Below, piece after piece: positions 27,855-39,340 of a DNA stretch of 64,000 bases. The notes under the pieces were generated by a model. The model was given only the letters and a program-made list of their open reading frames with translations. It had not been told where the DNA came from and ran no database searches. Source of the stretch: Ascidia mentula. Taxonomy: Eukaryota > Chordata > Ascidiacea > Phlebobranchia > Ascidiidae. Numbering within the stretch: the stretch's first letter is position 1; each line of letters opens with the position of its first letter. A program made the position numbers and the translations under genes. The stretch lies in assembly GCA_947561715.1 (NCBI GenBank), contig OX387198.1:18042001-18106000 (forward strand). Direction: 5' to 3'.

Positions 27855-28840
27855 ACCCAACATAAATGCCAACAGGGGATGTGATTTGAATGGGATTTTT
27901 GTTTTCCTGCGCCAAAACAAAATTGAAGAGCCAGGTGTTTTGTCATAAACAGCTTTACAGAATTCCGGAAGGTGCCACGAAGTTGGTCCATGTCCATCAC
28001 TTGGGCAAGTTTTACTTTGTCCTTTTGAAAAGTATCAACATACAAAATGATTGAAATGTATAGCAGATGTCATTTACAGTGTAAAGCATGCAGACAAAAG
28101 CCTCAGTGCATTAGGTAAAAAGAAAGCTCACATTTGGTTTAGTAAGTAGAGCCATCAGATGTTCTTCGTTGACAGCTGATTGCGGCAAAAACTTTTCTGC
28201 CACACATGTGTTTTTTTTTCTGTCAGAGTTTCCATTCTCTGAATTCGGTCACCAATCCTCCGCATTTCTTCCTTCACCTTTATTGTTTTGTCGATAAGGA
28301 TGCCAATGTTTTCAGACAGTTCATGCTCCTGTCATTGTGACATTGTTTTTGCTGCTTGGGTGGCAAGAACCTGTTGAAAGTAAACTAAAATAAGCAAATG
28401 CACAAGCAAAGGTCCCCAGTCAATTAAAAAAATAAAGATGAATAATATGTGCCAGTTTTATGCATAAAAATCTGCACAAGGTTTATGGACCTTTTTTTGC
28501 AAGAGAGGTATCGTGGAAGAAGAACTGCTTTCAGTGGATTCGCTCATTAGAATGTCCCTTTCCAGATCAGCAGATCTACATTTTCTTTTCAAACAACGGG
28601 CATTTGTGCCTGAAAAGAACAAAGTGCATGAAACAAAAATGCACAATTATTTGGCACAAATACACAACTTACTCCCTTCACAAAGAATGGTGGAAGGACA
28701 TGTCTGCCAAGCTGCATCCACAGAAATTTCATTTTTCAAGAATCTTTATACATCCAAATTGATGGGTGTCCACTTACATGCATTGGTGCCGACCATCCAG
28801 CCTTTGGGGATTTTATACAAACAAAATTTTTCATTCTAAT
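27855..28840 (-). pseudogene. DUF4806-like protein remnant in EnSpm-like copy 1
   Basis: Read on the minus strand, several separated segments follow the order seen in animal DUF4806 proteins. First comes a W..WTP-type segment with IPKGWMVG and CKWTP (near 28750-28835). Next is a KRKCR basic patch followed by a serine run (near 28500-28600). A charged, coiled-coil-like stretch with EHELSENIGILIDK follows (near 28230-28330), then FLPQSAVNEEHLMALL ending at a GTGAGC donor-like site (near 28130). Last is LAQVMDMDQLRGTFRNSV to ALQFCFGAGKQK, ending at GTGAGT (near 27857). The third and fourth segments are one frame apart across a run of nine A. The family assignment is from residue pattern alone and could be wrong. 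Stops and frame changes make it a probable pseudogene, though introns would explain some breaks. Confidence 0.4.
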
Positions 28841-28994
28841 GTACTGCGGAAGAAACAAATATACATGCAGATATATCATGTGGCATAAACCAAATTAATG
28901 GCAACAAAATGTCCTTTATATGGCAACAGAATGCACCTTCTAATTTGATCATTATCACCATAAAAACCACACACTTTGTCATGTCCGACATGTT

Positions 28995-29770
28995 TTAAGT
29001 TGACAAGGTTTTTTGAAAAGACGACAATTGTTTTTGAACGACAATATGCAACCAAGAATCAATAGTGTAAATGTCACAAAGTCGATAAATATCATTGCTT
29101 TGTGAAATGGTCGAGTCGCTGATTTTTGTTGTAAAATTGCTATTGGCCAATCCACAAACCTTGTTATTGTGTGTGAAAGGAACACTTGGAGGGAAATTTA
29201 CTATTTGGTTAATATGCACTATTGCTTTGACAGTTTTTTCGACGGGATATTATATGGAAATTAAGAAACATATAATGGGAAGTTTGGTTTTCATGAAATG
29301 CAAATCTTGCAATTTGTTGCATAGGTTTGTAGCCAGATTTAAAACTTTTTTTCAAACAACCCCAGTAATTTTCAAATTGAAAACAGCCAATGTTTTCCAA
29401 TGAACCATGTTTTTCATAATCATTACACAAGTGGATCAAACAATGAACATTGTAACTGACAAATGCTTTACCATAAATATGTGAAGATTTGCTAACAAAG
29501 TCTTTTAGCATTTGGACACATAACGAAAACTCATGTGTGTTAATGTTTGGCGACAACAAACATCTCATAGCTAAAGAAAAATGGAGAAAATGACAATACG
29601 TTTATGGCACAGCACATTTTTATCTTTTAACAGCACAGCACCACTCCCACATACAGCATAAATAGTCTGATATCTGTTGCTTTCCAGTAAAGCAAATCAG
29701 ACAAAGGCCTCGATTTTCTGTTGAACTCAAGCGGTATAAATTCCTTATATTTTGTAAGGTTGTGGTGACG
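28995..29770 (-). pseudogene. EnSpm/CACTA transposase C-terminal remnant, copy 1
   Basis: The first segment (29770 down to about 29630) reads YKEFIPLEFNRKSRPLSDLL, then YWKATDIRLFMLYVGVVL. This matches the conserved IP.EF.RKPR...WKATEFR.FLLYTGP motif of animal EnSpm transposases. After an intron-like gap ending in TTTCTTTAG at 29571, the next exon (29570-29209) encodes AMRCLLSPNINTHEFSLCVQ, YNVHCLIHLCNDYEKHGSLE and FQFENYWGCLKKSF. This is the DUF4218-like region with its YNVH..IHL and FENY hallmarks. A third segment in another frame (29219-28995) resembles the downstream tail. The ATG at 29568 is probably internal to an exon and not a true start. The upstream catalytic domain is missing, so no active transposase could be made from this copy. 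Confidence 0.75.
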
Positions 29771-30561
29771 TTAACATGACGACAGTTGAAGAAAGCTTAA
29801 CTTGCAATTGGCGTGGTCTACCCCTCCACCAGATTAACAATCGACGCATTACACCCAAACATGCAAGATGCGTATTCACCCTTGATCTAAATTTGAGTCG
29901 CAAGTATATCAAACAGAAATACCTGACATAAAACAACTGCTGTCGTAAACCACCTGTAAATTTAGACAAGGTTTCCCGCCGTCAAGTCATTACTACAACA
30001 AACAACTCATTATTACGCAGTTAGCCAAGCCTCCTAGCCTGTCCTGCCTGCTTGTTGTTCATCCAACCATGACGAAGCAGCGCCTCAGCTTCGCTTTGTA
30101 ATATTTAAAAAAAACATTTTAGTTAGCTCGCAAAATCAACAAATAGCCTATTATGGTAAAAATCACTGACAATAATTTGCCCTCCAAAACTGCATGTGTC
30201 ACAACCCCACGGCAGAACTCACCAAGAGAGGTACAACCAAACTACCTCAAAATAATATAAAATCAACTTCATGCTTCTATGCCCACCTTATGACAAAACA
30301 ATATGATATGTGTGACGCAGGTATACGCAGCAAAATTCCCGCCGCCGAAACCCACCTTCAAGCACCGTATTACACTTCAAAATTATTTTGCGCACGGGGA
30401 AATTATGCAAACTTGAGCACGGCGCACCATTCCTAAACCGAACGTATAAGTTTGGCTGACGTCCGAATAAGTGCTGATTGGCCGTGCCAAGCTTAAACGC
30501 ACTAAACCGAACTTAAACCAAGCTAGGCCCATACTAAAGGGGTAGATAATTTTTGACTGGG
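29771..30561. promoter_or_regulatory. Right terminal and subterminal region of EnSpm-like copy 1
   Basis: I recognise no coding sequence in these 790 bases. The last 130 carry ACCGAACGTATAAG, GCCAAGCTTAAAC, ACCGAACTTAAACC and CCAAGCTAGGCC, mirroring the left end, and finish with TTTGACTGGG. Since the transposase remnant is read leftwards, this end is the upstream side where the deleted N-terminal and catalytic exons would have been. The same region recurs at 34556, 39341 and 44126. Confidence 0.5.
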
Positions 30562-31943
30562 ATATGACTTTTCGTGAAAAAATATTTTTTTTCAGTACAA
30601 GCTTTATTATACAGTGGAAAACGCTGGTACTCCAGTATTGCTTTTGCGGTTGCACAACGTATGTGACTATGCGATTTCAGCACTTGTCCATTTTGCAGTA
30701 TATGACTTTTCGATAAAAAATATTTTTCTTCAGTACAAGCTTTATTATACAGTGGAAAACGCTGGTACTCCAGTATTGCTTTTGCGGTTGCACAACGTAT
30801 GTAACTATGCGATTTCAGCACTTGTCCATTTTGCAGTATATGACTTTTCGATAAAAAATATTTTTTTTCAGTACAAGCTTTATTATACAGTGGAAAACGC
30901 TGGTACTCCAGTATTGCTTTTGCGGTTGCACAACGTATGTAACTATGCGATTTCAGCACTTGTCCATTTTGCAGTATATGACTTTTCGATAAAAAATATT
31001 TTTTTTCAGTACAAGCTTTATTATACAGTGGAAAACGCTGGTACTCCAGTATTGCTTTTGCGGTTGCACAACGTATGTAACTATGCGATTTCAGCACTTG
31101 TCCATTTTGCAGTATATGACTTTTCGTGAAAAAATATTTTTTTTCAGTGCAAGCTTTATTATACAGTGGAAAACGCTGGTACTCCTGTATTGCTTTTGCG
31201 GTTGCACAACGTATGTAACTATGCGATTTCAGCACTTGTCCATTTTGCAGTATATGACTTTTCTTGAAAAAATATTTTTTTTCAGTACAAGCTTTATTAT
31301 GCAGTGGAAAACGCTGGTACTCCAGTATTGCTTTTGCGGTTGCACAACGTATGTAACTATGCGATTTCAGCACTTGTCCATTTTGCAGTATATGACTTTT
31401 CGATAAAAAATATTTTTTTTCAGTACAAGCTTTATTATACAGTGGAAAACGCTGGTACTCCAGTATTGCTTTTGCGGTTGCACAACGTATGTAACTATGC
31501 GATTTCAGCACTTGTCCATTTTGCAGTATATGACTTTTCGATAAAAAATATTTTTTTTCAGTACAAGCTTTATTATACAGTGGAAAACGCTGGTACTCCA
31601 GTATTGCTTTTGCGGTTGCACAACGTATGTAACTATGCGATTTCAGCACTTGTCCATTTTGCAGTATATGACTTTTCGATAAAAAATATTTTTTTTCAGT
31701 ACAAGCTTTATTATACAGTGGAAAACGCTGGTACTGCAGTGGTGCTTTTGCCGTTGCACAAAGTATGTAACTATGCGATTTCAGCACTTGTCCATTTTGC
31801 AGTATATGACTTTTCGATAAAAAATATATTTTTTCAGTACAAGCTTTATTATACAGTGGAAAACGCTGGTACTCCAGTATTGCTTTTGCGGTTGCACAAC
31901 GTATGTAACTATGCGATTTCAGCACTTGTCCATTTTGCAGTAT
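30562..31943 (+). repeat. 138-bp satellite spacer 1 (10 monomers + 2 bp)
   Basis: The order is a GTGACTATG monomer, a TTCTTCAG monomer, two plain monomers, a GTGCAAGC/CTCCTGT monomer, a TATGCAGTGG monomer after TCTTGAAA, two plain monomers, the diverged ACTGCAGTGGTGC monomer and a final monomer cut at GCAGTAT. The first two monomers match those right of copy 4 and the last eight match those left of copy 1. The crossover that joined them therefore lies between the last right-type base at 30749 and the first left-type base at 30873. Confidence 0.95.
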
Positions 31944-32639
31944 CCCAGTCATAAATTTAGGCACGGCCCTTGTCACTTTATGTCAAGATACGCTTGGCAT
32001 CAAGCTTGGGCGACGCATGTTCACCGTACTTAAATGTTGGATATATGTTCGGCGTATGTTCTACAATTGAACAAATCCAAGCTTGGCCGAGCGAGCTTTC
32101 GCCGTGCGTTTACCGAACATAATGATATTGCCTGGCTGCTTTCAAAATATGACCTGATCAAACTCGCTACTTCACCGTCTCGCACGTAACACGACTTAAA
32201 TTAACACAATATTTTATTGAAAGCAACAACACATAAATAAAAATACAGTGGCAAGCGCAGTGGAAGTACAGAGTAACTTGAAGTGCACTGTTCGAGGAAA
32301 CTATGTACTCTGGGACGTGGTGGGCTTTATTGAGGATTGATTGCCGTTTCTTGATATTCTGTCGTCACTCCGGCAACAACTCCAGGTAAAACTCGTTTCC
32401 CCGCCGTGGCGATTTCTTGGTATTTCACTGCTTGCGTCTTGCATCTTTCAATGCGTCTGCAGAACATAAAACATATGATTTAGTTAAAATTTTGGTAACA
32501 TTCTGTCGTGCACAGAAATTAAATATTTGACATGTGGGAATTAAATATGTGAAAGTTGTGACAACTTCACAATCGGAAGGCTTTACAATGAGGCCCGCAG
32601 TGTGGCGTGTCTTGTGAGATTTCCAAAGCAATTTGACTC

Positions 32640-33625
32640 ACCCAACATAAATGCCAACAGGGGATGTGATTTGAATGGGATTTTTGTTTTCCTGCGCCAA
32701 AACAAAATTGAAGAGCCAGGTGTTTTGTCATAAACAGCTTTACAGAATTCCGGAAGGTGCCACGAAGTTGGTCCATGTCCATCACTTGGGCAAGTTTTAC
32801 TTTGTCCTTTTGAAAAGTATCAACATACAAAATGATTGAAATGTATAGCAGATGTCATTTACAGTGTAAAGCATGCAGACAAAAGCCTCAGTGCATTAGG
32901 TAAAAAGAAAGCTCACATTTGGTTTAGTAAGTAGAGCCATCAGATGTTCTTCGTTGACAGCTGATTGCGGCAAAAACTTTTCTGCCACACATGTGTTTTT
33001 TTTTCTGTCAGAGTTTCCATTCTCTGAATTCGGTCACCAATCCTCCGCATTTCTTCCTTCACCTTTATTGTTTTGTCGATAAGGATGCCAATGTTTTCAG
33101 ACAGTTCATGCTCCTGTCATTGTGACATTGTTTTTGCTGCTTGGGTGGCAAGAACCTGTTGAAAGTAAACTAAAATAAGCAAATGCACAAGCAAAGGTCC
33201 CCAGTCAATTAAAAAAATAAAGATGAATAATATGTGCCAGTTTTATGCATAAAAATCTGCACAAGGTTTATGGACCTTTTTTTGCAAGAGAGGTATCGTG
33301 GAAGAAGAACTGCTTTCAGTGGATTCGCTCATTAGAATGTCCCTTTCCAGATCAGCAGATCTACATTTTCTTTTCAAACAACGGGCATTTGTGCCTGAAA
33401 AGAACAAAGTGCATGAAACAAAAATGCACAATTATTTGGCACAAATACACAACTTACTCCCTTCACAAAGAATGGTGGAAGGACATGTCTGCCAAGCTGC
33501 ATCCACAGAAATTTCATTTTTCAAGAATCTTTATACATCCAAATTGATGGGTGTCCACTTACATGCATTGGTGCCGACCATCCAGCCTTTGGGGATTTTA
33601 TACAAACAAAATTTTTCATTCTAAT
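32640..33625 (-). pseudogene. DUF4806-like protein remnant in EnSpm-like copy 2
   Basis: Same segments, frame breaks and donor-like GTGAGC and GTGAGT sites as in copy 1. No copy-specific mutation was seen, so the breaks predate the duplication. Confidence 0.4.
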
Positions 33626-33779
33626 GTACTGCGGAAGAAACAAATATACATGCAGATATATCATGTGGCATAAACCAAATTAATGGCAACAAAATGTCCT
33701 TTATATGGCAACAGAATGCACCTTCTAATTTGATCATTATCACCATAAAAACCACACACTTTGTCATGTCCGACATGTT

Positions 33780-34555
33780 TTAAGTTGACAAGGTTTTTTG
33801 AAAAGACGACAATTGTTTTTGAACGACAATATGCAACCAAGAATCAATAGTGTAAATGTCACAAAGTCGATAAATATCATTGCTTTGTGAAATGGTCGAG
33901 TCGCTGATTTTTGTTGTAAAATTGCTATTGGCCAATCCACAAACCTTGTTATTGTGTGTGAAAGGAACACTTGGAGGGAAATTTACTATTTGGTTAATAT
34001 GCACTATTGCTTTGACAGTTTTTTCGACGGGATATTATATGGAAATTAAGAAACATATAATGGGAAGTTTGGTTTTCATGAAATGCAAATCTTGCAATTT
34101 GTTGCATAGGTTTGTAGCCAGATTTAAAACTTTTTTTCAAACAACCCCAGTAATTTTCAAATTGAAAACAGCCAATGTTTTCCAATGAACCATGTTTTTC
34201 ATAATCATTACACAAGTGGATCAAACAATGAACATTGTAACTGACAAATGCTTTACCATAAATATGTGAAGATTTGCTAACAAAGTCTTTTAGCATTTGG
34301 ACACATAACGAAAACTCATGTGTGTTAATGTTTGGCGACAACAAACATCTCATAGCTAAAGAAAAATGGAGAAAATGACAATACGTTTATGGCACAGCAC
34401 ATTTTTATCTTTTAACAGCACAGCACCACTCCCACATACAGCATAAATAGTCTGATATCTGTTGCTTTCCAGTAAAGCAAATCAGACAAAGGCCTCGATT
34501 TTCTGTTGAACTCAAGCGGTATAAATTCCTTATATTTTGTAAGGTTGTGGTGACG
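33780..34555 (-). pseudogene. EnSpm/CACTA transposase C-terminal remnant, copy 2
   Basis: Carries the IPLEFNRKSRP and WKATDIRLFMLY segment, the TTTCTTTAG acceptor-like site, and the YNVHCLIHL and FENYWGCLKK exon, as in copy 1. The catalytic part is missing here too. Confidence 0.75.
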
Positions 34556-35346
34556 TTAACATGACGACAGTTGAAGAAAGCTTAACTTGCAATTGGCGTG
34601 GTCTACCCCTCCACCAGATTAACAATCGACGCATTACACCCAAACATGCAAGATGCGTATTCACCCTTGATCTAAATTTGAGTCGCAAGTATATCAAACA
34701 GAAATACCTGACATAAAACAACTGCTGTCGTAAACCACCTGTAAATTTAGACAAGGTTTCCCGCCGTCAAGTCATTACTACAACAAACAACTCATTATTA
34801 CGCAGTTAGCCAAGCCTCCTAGCCTGTCCTGCCTGCTTGTTGTTCATCCAACCATGACGAAGCAGCGCCTCAGCTTCGCTTTGTAATATTTAAAAAAAAC
34901 ATTTTAGTTAGCTCGCAAAATCAACAAATAGCCTATTATGGTAAAAATCACTGACAATAATTTGCCCTCCAAAACTGCATGTGTCACAACCCCACGGCAG
35001 AACTCACCAAGAGAGGTACAACCAAACTACCTCAAAATAATATAAAATCAACTTCATGCTTCTATGCCCACCTTATGACAAAACAATATGATATGTGTGA
35101 CGCAGGTATACGCAGCAAAATTCCCGCCGCCGAAACCCACCTTCAAGCACCGTATTACACTTCAAAATTATTTTGCGCACGGGGAAATTATGCAAACTTG
35201 AGCACGGCGCACCATTCCTAAACCGAACGTATAAGTTTGGCTGACGTCCGAATAAGTGCTGATTGGCCGTGCCAAGCTTAAACGCACTAAACCGAACTTA
35301 AACCAAGCTAGGCCCATACTAAAGGGGTAGATAATTTTTGACTGGG

Positions 35347-36728
35347 ATATGACTTTTCGTGAAAAAATATTTTTTTTCAGTACAAGCTTTATTATACAGT
35401 GGAAAACGCTGGTACTCCAGTATTGCTTTTGCGGTTGCACAACGTATGTGACTATGCGATTTCAGCACTTGTCCATTTTGCAGTATATGACTTTTCGATA
35501 AAAAATATTTTTCTTCAGTACAAGCTTTATTATACAGTGGAAAACGCTGGTACTCCAGTATTGCTTTTGCGGTTGCACAACGTATGTAACTATGCGATTT
35601 CAGCACTTGTCCATTTTGCAGTATATGACTTTTCGATAAAAAATATTTTTTTTCAGTACAAGCTTTATTATACAGTGGAAAACGCTGGTACTCCAGTATT
35701 GCTTTTGCGGTTGCACAACGTATGTAACTATGCGATTTCAGCACTTGTCCATTTTGCAGTATATGACTTTTCGATAAAAAATATTTTTTTTCAGTACAAG
35801 CTTTATTATACAGTGGAAAACGCTGGTACTCCAGTATTGCTTTTGCGGTTGCACAACGTATGTAACTATGCGATTTCAGCACTTGTCCATTTTGCAGTAT
35901 ATGACTTTTCGTGAAAAAATATTTTTTTTCAGTGCAAGCTTTATTATACAGTGGAAAACGCTGGTACTCCTGTATTGCTTTTGCGGTTGCACAACGTATG
36001 TAACTATGCGATTTCAGCACTTGTCCATTTTGCAGTATATGACTTTTCTTGAAAAAATATTTTTTTTCAGTACAAGCTTTATTATGCAGTGGAAAACGCT
36101 GGTACTCCAGTATTGCTTTTGCGGTTGCACAACGTATGTAACTATGCGATTTCAGCACTTGTCCATTTTGCAGTATATGACTTTTCGATAAAAAATATTT
36201 TTTTTCAGTACAAGCTTTATTATACAGTGGAAAACGCTGGTACTCCAGTATTGCTTTTGCGGTTGCACAACGTATGTAACTATGCGATTTCAGCACTTGT
36301 CCATTTTGCAGTATATGACTTTTCGATAAAAAATATTTTTTTTCAGTACAAGCTTTATTATACAGTGGAAAACGCTGGTACTCCAGTATTGCTTTTGCGG
36401 TTGCACAACGTATGTAACTATGCGATTTCAGCACTTGTCCATTTTGCAGTATATGACTTTTCGATAAAAAATATTTTTTTTCAGTACAAGCTTTATTATA
36501 CAGTGGAAAACGCTGGTACTGCAGTGGTGCTTTTGCCGTTGCACAAAGTATGTAACTATGCGATTTCAGCACTTGTCCATTTTGCAGTATATGACTTTTC
36601 GATAAAAAATATATTTTTTCAGTACAAGCTTTATTATACAGTGGAAAACGCTGGTACTCCAGTATTGCTTTTGCGGTTGCACAACGTATGTAACTATGCG
36701 ATTTCAGCACTTGTCCATTTTGCAGTAT
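35347..36728 (+). repeat. 138-bp satellite spacer 2 (10 monomers + 2 bp)
   Basis: Same variant order as spacer 1, including the TTCTTCAG monomer, the TCTTGAAA junction and the ACTGCAGTGGTGC monomer. I saw no distinguishing base. Confidence 0.95.
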
Positions 36729-37424
36729 CCCAGTCATAAATTTAGGCACGGCCCTTGTCACTTTATGTCAAGATACGCTTGGCATCAAGCTTGGGCGACG
36801 CATGTTCACCGTACTTAAATGTTGGATATATGTTCGGCGTATGTTCTACAATTGAACAAATCCAAGCTTGGCCGAGCGAGCTTTCGCCGTGCGTTTACCG
36901 AACATAATGATATTGCCTGGCTGCTTTCAAAATATGACCTGATCAAACTCGCTACTTCACCGTCTCGCACGTAACACGACTTAAATTAACACAATATTTT
37001 ATTGAAAGCAACAACACATAAATAAAAATACAGTGGCAAGCGCAGTGGAAGTACAGAGTAACTTGAAGTGCACTGTTCGAGGAAACTATGTACTCTGGGA
37101 CGTGGTGGGCTTTATTGAGGATTGATTGCCGTTTCTTGATATTCTGTCGTCACTCCGGCAACAACTCCAGGTAAAACTCGTTTCCCCGCCGTGGCGATTT
37201 CTTGGTATTTCACTGCTTGCGTCTTGCATCTTTCAATGCGTCTGCAGAACATAAAACATATGATTTAGTTAAAATTTTGGTAACATTCTGTCGTGCACAG
37301 AAATTAAATATTTGACATGTGGGAATTAAATATGTGAAAGTTGTGACAACTTCACAATCGGAAGGCTTTACAATGAGGCCCGCAGTGTGGCGTGTCTTGT
37401 GAGATTTCCAAAGCAATTTGACTC

Positions 37425-38410
37425 ACCCAACATAAATGCCAACAGGGGATGTGATTTGAATGGGATTTTTGTTTTCCTGCGCCAAAACAAAATTGAAGAG
37501 CCAGGTGTTTTGTCATAAACAGCTTTACAGAATTCCGGAAGGTGCCACGAAGTTGGTCCATGTCCATCACTTGGGCAAGTTTTACTTTGTCCTTTTGAAA
37601 AGTATCAACATACAAAATGATTGAAATGTATAGCAGATGTCATTTACAGTGTAAAGCATGCAGACAAAAGCCTCAGTGCATTAGGTAAAAAGAAAGCTCA
37701 CATTTGGTTTAGTAAGTAGAGCCATCAGATGTTCTTCGTTGACAGCTGATTGCGGCAAAAACTTTTCTGCCACACATGTGTTTTTTTTTCTGTCAGAGTT
37801 TCCATTCTCTGAATTCGGTCACCAATCCTCCGCATTTCTTCCTTCACCTTTATTGTTTTGTCGATAAGGATGCCAATGTTTTCAGACAGTTCATGCTCCT
37901 GTCATTGTGACATTGTTTTTGCTGCTTGGGTGGCAAGAACCTGTTGAAAGTAAACTAAAATAAGCAAATGCACAAGCAAAGGTCCCCAGTCAATTAAAAA
38001 AATAAAGATGAATAATATGTGCCAGTTTTATGCATAAAAATCTGCACAAGGTTTATGGACCTTTTTTTGCAAGAGAGGTATCGTGGAAGAAGAACTGCTT
38101 TCAGTGGATTCGCTCATTAGAATGTCCCTTTCCAGATCAGCAGATCTACATTTTCTTTTCAAACAACGGGCATTTGTGCCTGAAAAGAACAAAGTGCATG
38201 AAACAAAAATGCACAATTATTTGGCACAAATACACAACTTACTCCCTTCACAAAGAATGGTGGAAGGACATGTCTGCCAAGCTGCATCCACAGAAATTTC
38301 ATTTTTCAAGAATCTTTATACATCCAAATTGATGGGTGTCCACTTACATGCATTGGTGCCGACCATCCAGCCTTTGGGGATTTTATACAAACAAAATTTT
38401 TCATTCTAAT
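37425..38410 (-). pseudogene. DUF4806-like protein remnant in EnSpm-like copy 3
   Basis: As in copy 1: IPKGWMVG/CKWTP, basic KRKCR, a coiled-coil-like stretch, FLPQSAVNEEHL and LAQVMDMDQLRG segments in order on the minus strand, not in one continuous frame. Confidence 0.4.
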
Positions 38411-38564
38411 GTACTGCGGAAGAAACAAATATACATGCAGATATATCATGTGGCATAAACCAAATTAATGGCAACAAAATGTCCTTTATATGGCAACAGA
38501 ATGCACCTTCTAATTTGATCATTATCACCATAAAAACCACACACTTTGTCATGTCCGACATGTT

Positions 38565-39340
38565 TTAAGTTGACAAGGTTTTTTGAAAAGACGACAATTG
38601 TTTTTGAACGACAATATGCAACCAAGAATCAATAGTGTAAATGTCACAAAGTCGATAAATATCATTGCTTTGTGAAATGGTCGAGTCGCTGATTTTTGTT
38701 GTAAAATTGCTATTGGCCAATCCACAAACCTTGTTATTGTGTGTGAAAGGAACACTTGGAGGGAAATTTACTATTTGGTTAATATGCACTATTGCTTTGA
38801 CAGTTTTTTCGACGGGATATTATATGGAAATTAAGAAACATATAATGGGAAGTTTGGTTTTCATGAAATGCAAATCTTGCAATTTGTTGCATAGGTTTGT
38901 AGCCAGATTTAAAACTTTTTTTCAAACAACCCCAGTAATTTTCAAATTGAAAACAGCCAATGTTTTCCAATGAACCATGTTTTTCATAATCATTACACAA
39001 GTGGATCAAACAATGAACATTGTAACTGACAAATGCTTTACCATAAATATGTGAAGATTTGCTAACAAAGTCTTTTAGCATTTGGACACATAACGAAAAC
39101 TCATGTGTGTTAATGTTTGGCGACAACAAACATCTCATAGCTAAAGAAAAATGGAGAAAATGACAATACGTTTATGGCACAGCACATTTTTATCTTTTAA
39201 CAGCACAGCACCACTCCCACATACAGCATAAATAGTCTGATATCTGTTGCTTTCCAGTAAAGCAAATCAGACAAAGGCCTCGATTTTCTGTTGAACTCAA
39301 GCGGTATAAATTCCTTATATTTTGTAAGGTTGTGGTGACG
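38565..39340 (-). pseudogene. EnSpm/CACTA transposase C-terminal remnant, copy 3
   Basis: Same exon-like segments as copy 1: the RKSRP...WKATDIR motif, then the DUF4218-like YNVHCLIHL...FENY exon, then a tail segment in another frame. Confidence 0.75.

Larger units (their letters stand above)
27159..30561 (-). mobile_element. EnSpm/CACTA-like DNA transposon, copy 1
   Basis: The left end starts CCCAGTCATAAATT and the right end, read on the other strand, starts CCCAGTCAAAAATT, so 13 of the first 14 bases match. The satellite is interrupted between GCAGTAT and ATATGAC, giving a 2-bp AT duplication. Both ends carry repeated subterminal motifs. CCAAGCTT or its near copies lie near 27216, 27292, 30487 and 30518, and CCGAAC in either orientation lies near 27262, 27340, 30437 and 30506. 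Such subterminal motifs are typical binding sites for CACTA transposases. The minus strand holds C-terminal transposase remnants and a DUF4806-like region. I see no catalytic transposase domain, so this is probably a non-autonomous deletion derivative. The superfamily call rests on the encoded remnant, since the CCCAG terminus is not the textbook CACTA. Confidence 0.8.
31944..35346 (-). mobile_element. EnSpm/CACTA-like DNA transposon, copy 2
   Basis: Same termini, subterminal motifs and coding remnants as copy 1, shifted by 4785 bp. I saw no base difference in the parts I compared. It has the same flanking AT duplication because the whole unit was duplicated, so it does not represent a separate transposition. 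Confidence 0.8.

Noticed and set aside
28513..28839. Plus-strand 108-codon frame in the EnSpm-like element
   Set aside because: It lies opposite the minus-strand DUF4806-like segments and resembles no protein I know, so it is probably a shadow frame.
29095..29403. Plus-strand 102-codon frame in the EnSpm-like element
   Set aside because: It is antisense to the recognisable DUF4218-like transposase exon.
30194..30436. Plus-strand 80-codon frame near the right end of EnSpm-like copy 1
   Set aside because: It has no recognisable motif and runs into the subterminal repeats. The same frame recurs in each copy only because the unit is duplicated.
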